A stretch of DNA of 11,318 bases from Candidatus Aenigmatarchaeota archaeon (GTDB taxonomy: Archaea; EX4484-52; B79-G9): contig JAGLIP010000017.1 of the NCBI GenBank assembly GCA_023142905.1, positions 1-11,318 of the forward strand, written 5' to 3'. Positions 6,207-11,318 of the stretch are shown here, one piece after another; the first letter of the stretch is position 1, and every line of letters starts with the position of its first letter. The position numbers were made by a program, and so were the translations under genes. A model generated the notes under the pieces. That model was not told the DNA's origin. It was given only the letters and a program-made list of their open reading frames with translations, and did no database searches.

Positions 6207-7142
6207 ATGACGCAAGAACTAAAGATAAAAAAGAAGCGGGACACCACAAAACTTACAATTCGTACATCTATAGCTGTGGGTGTGTTTCTGGTATTGTTCG
6301 GCGTTGCCATAAGTACTATATTCCAAAGTACATTAAGTGTTGTTTTTCTTTTTCTTGGTGTTATTATTGCAATTGTTCCGGCATCCACAATCAAGTATTC
6401 AAAATACCACAAATACCGCAAAATGGAAGACCACTTCCCGACATTCCTAAAAGATTTTTCCGAAGCCATAAAATCAGGTATGACTTTCGTTCAGGCATTC
6501 AAAATTATATCTAAAGCAGATTACGGTCCTCTTTCAGATGAACTTAAACACGCATCAAACCAGCTTTCTTGGGGTGTGCCGTTCCCCAAAGTACTTATGC
6601 AGCTTGCGAGCCGCATCCGCAGTAGCAAAATCATGAGACAGTCGTTTACAATCATAATAGAGGCATACACATCAGGCGGCGATATTGCGGAGACAATGGA
6701 TTCTATTGCAATGAACATAAGTTCTATCAAGGAAGTGGATGAAGAACGCAAAAGCATATTGTCGCAGCAAGTGTATATCATGTATTTTATATATTTTTTA
6801 TTCTTAGGCATAATTGTTGCGTTATATAAGCTAATGGTTCCTATGCTTGCAATAAATGTTTCTGCTACCGATTCGGGTTTTTCGGGAATGAGTCTTGGCG
6901 GGTCTGTCAATTACTGTGATTCTATGCAGTGGCTTTGCAATTCAGGCGTTGTTATGGGTTATGATCCTACAGACCCGCTTACATATTTTAAAGTGCTATT
7001 TTTAATGATGGTCATAATACAGGGTGTTGCTTCAGGAACTATTGCAGGAGAACTTTCAGAAGGAAATGCAACTGCGGGAATAAAACATGCAGGCATAATG
7101 ATAGTTTCATCACTGCTTGTGTTTATACTATTTATAACTTAA
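6207..7142 (+). CDS. T2SSF-domain pilus platform protein, TadB/TadC-like (second of pair)
   Basis: This is the partner membrane platform protein of 311 residues. Two N-terminal membrane segments (about residues 18-38 and 43-63) are followed by a cytoplasmic T2SSF domain (about 70-180) with family-like features such as FPTFLKDFSEAIKSGMTFVQAF, the central SNQLSWGVPF block and EAYTSGGDIAETMDSIA. At least three C-terminal hydrophobic segments follow, at about 185-211, 255-280 and 290-311. A non-hydrophobic loop of about 40 residues between the first two contains two cysteines, C237 and C244, and probably faces outside. ATG 6207 starts one base after the upstream stop. The in-frame GTG 6198 would overlap that gene and is less likely. 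Each platform gene has its own full set of helices, so this is not a broken ArlJ gene. Confidence 0.88.
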   Translation: MTQELKIKKKRDTTKLTIRTSIAVGVFLVLFGVAISTIFQSTLSVVFLFLGVIIAIVPASTIKYSKYHKYRKMEDHFPTFLKDFSEAIKSGMTFVQAFKIISKADYGPLSDELKHASNQLSWGVPFPKVLMQLASRIRSSKIMRQSFTIIIEAYTSGGDIAETMDSIAMNISSIKEVDEERKSILSQQVYIMYFIYFLFLGIIVALYKLMVPMLAINVSATDSGFSGMSLGGSVNYCDSMQWLCNSGVVMGYDPTDPLTYFKVLFLMMVIIQGVASGTIAGELSEGNATAGIKHAGIMIVSSLLVFILFIT

Positions 7143-7152
7143 GGTGTTTTTT

Positions 7153-7866
7153 TTGAAAAAAGGAAATTTACGAAAGGCTCAGATGAGTATAGAGTATTTA
7201 GGTGGCTTCACAATATTCATTTTTATTCTTATGTATATTTTTTTTATGACGCTAAGCTTTGTTCCACAGCACACAACGGCAATAGAAGAAAACATAATTG
7301 AGGCAAGTGTGTGGCGCGGTATGCAAAACCTAATGGGTTTTGTTGTCTTAAAGAACAATAAAACAGAAATAAATAAGACTGCTCTTAAGACACTAAAAGA
7401 ATGCACCATATTCGGATGGCATCCAAATCAGGCAGATTCCAGAAATAACTATACTTATTTTCGTGACTATATTATTAATGCACCCAATAGCAGCAGTTTT
7501 CACATACAGGCAGATTCTTATATAATATCTCTCACAAACAATAAAAATTTTGATAATTTTACCGGAAGCAGTATTGTTGACGGAATAAACATTTCTTTTG
7601 AAACATATAATAATAGCACTAAATACGATGTCGTTGTAATCGACAACGGCACAATAATGATTGCAACGGAAGGCTCTGGCGGATATATTCTTGGAGACGA
7701 CAAGTATGAAGTCCAGAAAATAGATACTGACGGCCAGTTCGTAATAATGTATGCGAACCTAGCCGACTGTGGAAAACAGCCGCCATCAAACAACTTAATA
7801 ACAAACCATGTCCGTTTTGCAAAAAAAGGATATCAAATAATAAAAATTACGCTGACATATTGGTGA
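7153..7866 (+). CDS. Pilin-like surface protein with QxSxEY class III signal
   Basis: The N terminus MKKGNLRKA is followed by QMSIEYLGGFTIFIFILMYIFF. This matches the archaeal class III signal motif (Q-x-S-x-E-x-x-x-x), with predicted cleavage after RKA and glutamate at mature position 5. Proteins of this type in methanogens are processed by the EppA peptidase. The mature domain is extracellular, mostly beta, and carries about eight N-x-S/T sequons, so heavy N-glycosylation is possible. Two cysteines (in KECTIF and ADCGKQ) could pair. I chose TTG 7153 (237 residues) because GGTG at 7143-7146 lies six bases upstream; GTG 7144 in the same frame overlaps this site. The gene follows the platform pair and ends in a TGA that forms part of the next gene's GGTGA. 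Likely a minor pilin. Confidence 0.8.
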   Translation: MKKGNLRKAQMSIEYLGGFTIFIFILMYIFFMTLSFVPQHTTAIEENIIEASVWRGMQNLMGFVVLKNNKTEINKTALKTLKECTIFGWHPNQADSRNNYTYFRDYIINAPNSSSFHIQADSYIISLTNNKNFDNFTGSSIVDGINISFETYNNSTKYDVVVIDNGTIMIATEGSGGYILGDDKYEVQKIDTDGQFVIMYANLADCGKQPPSNNLITNHVRFAKKGYQIIKITLTYW

Positions 7867-7870
7867 ATTT

Positions 7871-9793
7871 ATGGTATGTAAAAAAGCAATGATGCACAGT
7901 ATTGAGGGTGTCATAGCTGCGCTTTTGATATTATCTGTTTTTACAACTATTGATTTTTCTGTAAGGCATACCGAATGGAGCGATGTAAAAACCATAGCCT
8001 CCGCAAGGGATCTTTCAGATATGGTTACCGGAACAGAACTCAAAAATCTCGTAATTGAAAATCGTGGAGAAGATTTAAAAAAAATAATTAAATCATTTAT
8101 ATCTCCATCATCAAGAATCACAATAAAAACATACAATATTCCAAAAAAAGACATACTTATCGGAATGTTGATGAATTCTTCCGAAAAGATTGAAATAAAC
8201 GCAGGCATTCCCGGAGTATGTCCCGCACCACTTACGGCTAATAGCTGTGCTGAAGGAAGTGTTGATGGCGCTACAAACTTCATAGCATTAAAGATTTCAG
8301 CAACGGGTATGTTTGACAAGATGTATGTTGATTTCAACAACAACGGAATATATGATTCCCACGAAGGACCTCTTGGCTCAAGCAACTTATTTTTTCTTTC
8401 AGGACAGTACTATATTGTGCATTCCATAAACGATAATGGTACTGCCGTAAATGTTGTTTTCTGGAATGCAAGCAAAGTCAAGGATTATTTTTACAACCTA
8501 AAAGACTACGAAATAAATTCGAGAAAAACAAGAATTATTTTTAGTGCAACAGACCTTGAAGAAACAACAGAATATTATACGAAATATGATGCCCTAATTA
8601 TACCGTATTACCGGAATCTTTCAGTTTATGAAAGCAAACTATCCAATATCCTGTCTTTGGGCACCCCCATGATAGAAATTGCCGATATACCTGCGGGTTC
8701 TGACATAGTACAGAAAAATATTTTCGGTATAGAAACAGTAAATTATAATCGTACTTCTTCATCTAATAATGTCAGCATCAACAGCGAAATAAAAGCTTAT
8801 GATATGCTTTACCCCATTAACAAATACACTCTTTTTACGGGTATTGTGCTCGATAATTTTATCGCAGACACAACAGGATACACTAACATCCCTTTAGGGA
8901 ACTCAAAAATATCAAATATCTCATTTACGGGCGGCAATATCGCCACCATACTAACAGATACAGGAACCGGATATAATAAAAGTTACTTCGACAGCAACAA
9001 TGATTTAAGTTTTGCCTCTCCGGACAATACATCTTATACTATTGGTAAATCCATCATGCTTAACGGAAATAATTATACGATTAAAACTATTGACTCTGCC
9101 GGCGTAAGTATGAATATGATGCTAAATGAAAACCACATATTTGAAGGAATCACGAACCCCGCTAAAATATATGCCGCGAGCAATACAAGTAAAAATGTTG
9201 CAGCCCAATACAACAACAAGACATATTATATTAATATTACCAACAACCTGGGCGATTTAATAGATACGACAACCGATGCCGGATTCACAAATCCCACACT
9301 TCCTCCGGGAATACATAAAAATGGCACACTTGATTTCGGTGGGGGGTATACATATTCTATTGTTGCAACAAATTCAACAGGAAATTATACCCGATTCAAT
9401 ATAGACTTGAACCATGACAGTGATTACACTGACGATAATGAAGGGCCGCACCACACAGCAGAAAGCATACTTATAGGTCCTGAAACATACCAGATTTTTG
9501 TTGCATTAGACGGAACAAAAATCACTGCAATGCTTAAAGAGCGTTTAAAAGCACCATATATAATTATAACTAAAGAAGGCACAAAAGCAAAAACCGCGTG
9601 GATACAGGCAGGTCTTGATGGTGTAGATCATTGGACACTTTTACAGGGAACACTTTTGTGGGCATCAAATAAAGAAGACACCATCATATCCTCATATGCC
9701 GGCAGCGGTGATATTGTTTCCATAAAAAAGACACTTATGATATATGAGGATTTTTTAGAACTTGGAGAAATTGAATTTTTGGTGGCGCATTAA
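7871..9793 (+). CDS. Large pilin-anchored surface protein with EF-hand-like repeats
   Basis: The 640-residue product begins MVCKKAMMHSIEGVIAALLILSVF, a class III-like signal, so it could join or cap a pilus. Three copies of a unit of about 48 residues start with an EF-hand-like loop: D154-F-N-N-N-G-I-Y-D-S-H-E165 (a canonical 1,3,5,9,12 pattern), D374-S-N-N-D, and D512-L-N-H-D-S-D. Each is followed by a strand with G-x-x-Y-x-I and a G-x-x-hydrophobic strand. A Rossmann-like stretch at about 220-275 (TRIIFSATDLE, YDALIIPYYRN, LGTPMIEIADI) and a C-terminal segment (about 576-604, DHWTLLQGTLLWAS) recall a ThuA/GATase-like fold split by repeats 2 and 3; this is tentative. About 16 N-x-S/T sequons are present. 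ATG 7871 is fixed by GGTGA at 7862-7866, which overlaps the upstream stop. A calcium-stabilised adhesin is the favoured reading. Confidence 0.82.
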   Translation: MVCKKAMMHSIEGVIAALLILSVFTTIDFSVRHTEWSDVKTIASARDLSDMVTGTELKNLVIENRGEDLKKIIKSFISPSSRITIKTYNIPKKDILIGMLMNSSEKIEINAGIPGVCPAPLTANSCAEGSVDGATNFIALKISATGMFDKMYVDFNNNGIYDSHEGPLGSSNLFFLSGQYYIVHSINDNGTAVNVVFWNASKVKDYFYNLKDYEINSRKTRIIFSATDLEETTEYYTKYDALIIPYYRNLSVYESKLSNILSLGTPMIEIADIPAGSDIVQKNIFGIETVNYNRTSSSNNVSINSEIKAYDMLYPINKYTLFTGIVLDNFIADTTGYTNIPLGNSKISNISFTGGNIATILTDTGTGYNKSYFDSNNDLSFASPDNTSYTIGKSIMLNGNNYTIKTIDSAGVSMNMMLNENHIFEGITNPAKIYAASNTSKNVAAQYNNKTYYINITNNLGDLIDTTTDAGFTNPTLPPGIHKNGTLDFGGGYTYSIVATNSTGNYTRFNIDLNHDSDYTDDNEGPHHTAESILIGPETYQIFVALDGTKITAMLKERLKAPYIIITKEGTKAKTAWIQAGLDGVDHWTLLQGTLLWASNKEDTIISSYAGSGDIVSIKKTLMIYEDFLELGEIEFLVAH

Positions 9794-10159
9794 ATGAAAC
9801 GAAGAAAAGGACAATTTTTTGTAATAAGCGCAGTCATAGTTGTTATTTTGCTTATGTCTATTTCAAGCATACTTTCCGATGATAATGCTTATAGCCCTGC
9901 AGGACAGCAAAAAGAGATTGATGAATTTTTGTGGAATTTGGATATTATGATGGTGGAAATAAATGAACTGATATCTTACTCTACTGCAGACAATTTAGAT
10001 GAAAACATTAATGCGTATTTTATTACAAAAAAAGATACTTTTAAAAAAGCAGGTTTTGCTTTTTCATACATATATGATGATGTAGGAAACAAGACATACA
10101 TTACACTAAACAGAGGAGATATAGAAATAGAAAAAACATACGATATTCTTATTCCTTAA
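9794..10159 (+). CDS. Small pilin-like protein closing the pilus operon
   Basis: The 121-residue product begins MKRRKGQ followed by FFVISAVIVVILLMSISSIL, a class III signal with predicted cleavage at KG^Q. The short mature part has a helix (EIDEFLWNLDIMMVEINELISY) and a small C-terminal domain rich in charged residues and strands (KTYITLNRGDIEIEKTYDI). No glutamate is found at position 5. The start is firm: ATG 9794 follows the previous TAA directly, and GGTGG at 9781-9785 is eight bases upstream. It probably acts as a minor pilin working with the large surface protein encoded just before it. I do not recognise a named family. Confidence 0.8.
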   Translation: MKRRKGQFFVISAVIVVILLMSISSILSDDNAYSPAGQQKEIDEFLWNLDIMMVEINELISYSTADNLDENINAYFITKKDTFKKAGFAFSYIYDDVGNKTYITLNRGDIEIEKTYDILIP

Positions 10160-10181
10160 AAACCATAAAAAAACAATAATG
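10160..10181 (-). terminator. T-rich terminator for the minus-strand gene
   Basis: Read on the minus strand, the stretch after the stop at 10182 contains T7 (10173-10167) and then T5 (10162-10158). Archaeal RNA polymerase stops at such T tracts. The convergent genes are only 22 bases apart, so both 3' ends share this segment. Confidence 0.5.
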
Positions 10182-11318
10182 TTAAACCGATAGATTCCCG
10201 CACCAAATGCATGTCCCTTTAAATATTTTTCCGCCACATTTGCTGCATTTTTCTTCGACAACATGCTCTATTGTGTCTGTCAGGAACTTCTCAGTGCTTT
10301 CAACAGGCACTGCGTGAAATACATTGAATTCTGTTATTTTTGGATTTTTTTTCGCAATGACTTTTTTTACATGCTCGGGCAATATTGGTTTTTTAACTTC
10401 GCTTTTTTGCGCCGGTATTGTAATCGGGGTTGTAATCGGTGTATATGCTGGTGTCTGCTGACCTTTTGGTTTTATTTTTCGGGTAATGTATATTGCGGCC
10501 AAAACAACAAACAATGCGGGAACCAAAAGCCACGAACCATAGGAATACAAATAATCGATAATTGTTGCTTCTTCTATGGGTTCTTTTTGGTTTATTTTTG
10601 AAAGTGCGATCAGTATATTAGAAATAGCTGTTTCTGCACGATCAAATTCTCTTTTAGATATTGCATCTTTTGCCTCAAGAACACTTTTTTTTGCATCTTC
10701 ATAATACTCTTTTTGTGTTAAATTAAGGGTTTCTGCATTTATAGCGTATATTGTTTCAAGAATTGATGCAAGCTGATCGTCAAGTATTTCCGCGTAGTCT
10801 TTCTGAACGACAACTGTAATCTGCGTGATTGTTTTTACTTTGTCGCTCTCTATAGCCATATTCTTTGTATATGTGCCCGAAAAAACAGGTTTTTCAACGC
10901 ATATTTCTAAAGAGAGATATGCTTTTTCATCAATGTCGAGTGTATTTATTTCCTGTAATGGCTTGCTTTCAATACCTTCGGAAATTGATGTGGTTTCAGA
11001 CATTATGTTATTCAAAATTATATTTCCGGTATTTGTAATTTCAATATATGCTTGACCGCACATATCGGCATTTAAATAAATAGTGCTGTCCGTTGCAATA
11101 AGATCCGAGTACAACACAGGTATTGATTGAACTGGTGTTGAACCTGTAAAACTAACGCTTCCTGTTGAGCTTCCGCCGGAGCTGTAGTCTCCACCACCAC
11201 CACCTATGTATGTTATTGATGTGAGCGATACAGTGTATTTCTTAACTTCCTTGTTTGTGAGATTGAACGAGGATACTGTTTTTGTGTAGTACCCGCTTTT
11301 TGAAACAATTACCGTCAA
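10182..11318 (-). CDS. Membrane-anchored surface protein with C-terminal zinc ribbon, N terminus outside window
   Basis: The visible 378 residues are open to the window edge, and the first codon there need not be the start. In order: a strand pair typical of carboxypeptidase-regulatory/PEGA-like repeats (VIVSKSGYYTKTVSSFNL), a glycine/serine linker (IGGGGGDYSSGGSSTGS), an Ig-like beta domain (about 65-170, including YIEITNTGNIILNN), a charged helical region (about 174-250), one membrane helix (about 259-278, WLLVPALFVVLAAIYI) followed by basic residues, a proline/threonine-rich stretch, and a zinc ribbon with C358-S-K-C361 and C370-I-W-C373. The topology predicts a large outside part and a cytoplasmic zinc ribbon. 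It is convergent with the pilus operon and has its own terminator, so a link to the pili is uncertain. The function is unknown. Confidence 0.82.
   Translation of the reverse strand: MTVIVSKSGYYTKTVSSFNLTNKEVKKYTVSLTSITYIGGGGGDYSSGGSSTGSVSFTGSTPVQSIPVLYSDLIATDSTIYLNADMCGQAYIEITNTGNIILNNIMSETTSISEGIESKPLQEINTLDIDEKAYLSLEICVEKPVFSGTYTKNMAIESDKVKTITQITVVVQKDYAEILDDQLASILETIYAINAETLNLTQKEYYEDAKKSVLEAKDAISKREFDRAETAISNILIALSKINQKEPIEEATIIDYLYSYGSWLLVPALFVVLAAIYITRKIKPKGQQTPAYTPITTPITIPAQKSEVKKPILPEHVKKVIAKKNPKITEFNVFHAVPVESTEKFLTDTIEHVVEEKCSKCGGKIFKGTCIWCGNLSV

Noticed and set aside
5312..7142. A single platform gene broken by a frameshift
   Set aside because: Each half has its own start, N-terminal membrane segments, T2SSF domain and C-terminal helices, as in TadB/TadC pairs.
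7795..8385. Minus-strand open frame of 196 codons
   Set aside because: It is antisense to two genes with clear class III signals and linked translation signals, and the protein shows no recognisable feature.
402..10159. The locus as an archaellum operon
   Set aside because: The ATPase is related to ArlI, but ArlH, ArlF, ArlG and ArlC/D/E are not present, and the platform is two single-domain proteins rather than one ArlJ.
10263..10601. Plus-strand open frame rich in Cys and Phe
   Set aside because: It is the complement of the membrane helix and Pro/Thr region of the minus-strand zinc-ribbon protein; its composition is that of a shadow frame.
1..11318. CRISPR arrays, tRNA or rRNA genes, insertion sequences
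   Set aside because: No regularly spaced repeats, no cloverleaf-like segment and no transposase-like protein were seen; coding genes fill nearly all the window.

Overview
The window looks archaeal. Its first gene is the archaeal/eukaryotic RNase P protein Rpp21. Start codons follow GGTGA-type ribosome sites or sit about 26-28 bases after a TATA box. The secreted proteins carry class III (type IV pilin-like) signal peptides with K-G/A-Q cleavage sites. AT-rich DNA, tightly packed genes and many unrecognised small proteins would fit a DPANN-type lineage, but that placement is inference.

Layout. Positions 2-325 hold the 3' part of the RNase P subunit Rpp21 gene. A TATA box near 340 then opens a first unit: a coiled-coil cytoplasmic protein (402-968), a 73-residue two-helix membrane protein (987-1208) and a 171-residue pilin (1220-1735). 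This unit ends in a stem-loop plus T tract that includes the pilin stop codon. An intergenic stretch of about 320 bases holds two more hairpins, one copy of a dispersed repeat and a promoter. The second unit (2054-5208) encodes a cysteine-containing pilin-like protein, a second small pilin-like protein and a TadA/ArlI-type secretion ATPase. A second copy of the repeat and another promoter (TATA near 5284) precede the third unit (5312-10159). That unit encodes two separate T2SSF membrane proteins (TadB/TadC-like), a pilin-like protein with a QxSxEY motif, a 640-residue surface protein with EF-hand-like loops, and a small pilin-like protein. A convergent gene (10182 to beyond the right edge) encodes a membrane-anchored surface protein with a cytoplasmic zinc ribbon.

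Together, positions 402-10159 read as one type IV pilus-like assembly locus in three transcription units. It has one ATPase, two platform proteins and six proteins with pilin-like N termini. The separate platform genes and the Q-x-S-x-E signals resemble archaeal Tad/Epd-type (EppA-dependent) pili more than an archaellum. No prepilin peptidase or archaellum accessory gene (arlH, arlF, arlG, arlC/D/E) is present. The large EF-hand protein is the best candidate for a tip adhesin. The two small genes ahead of the main pilin are candidate undescribed components.
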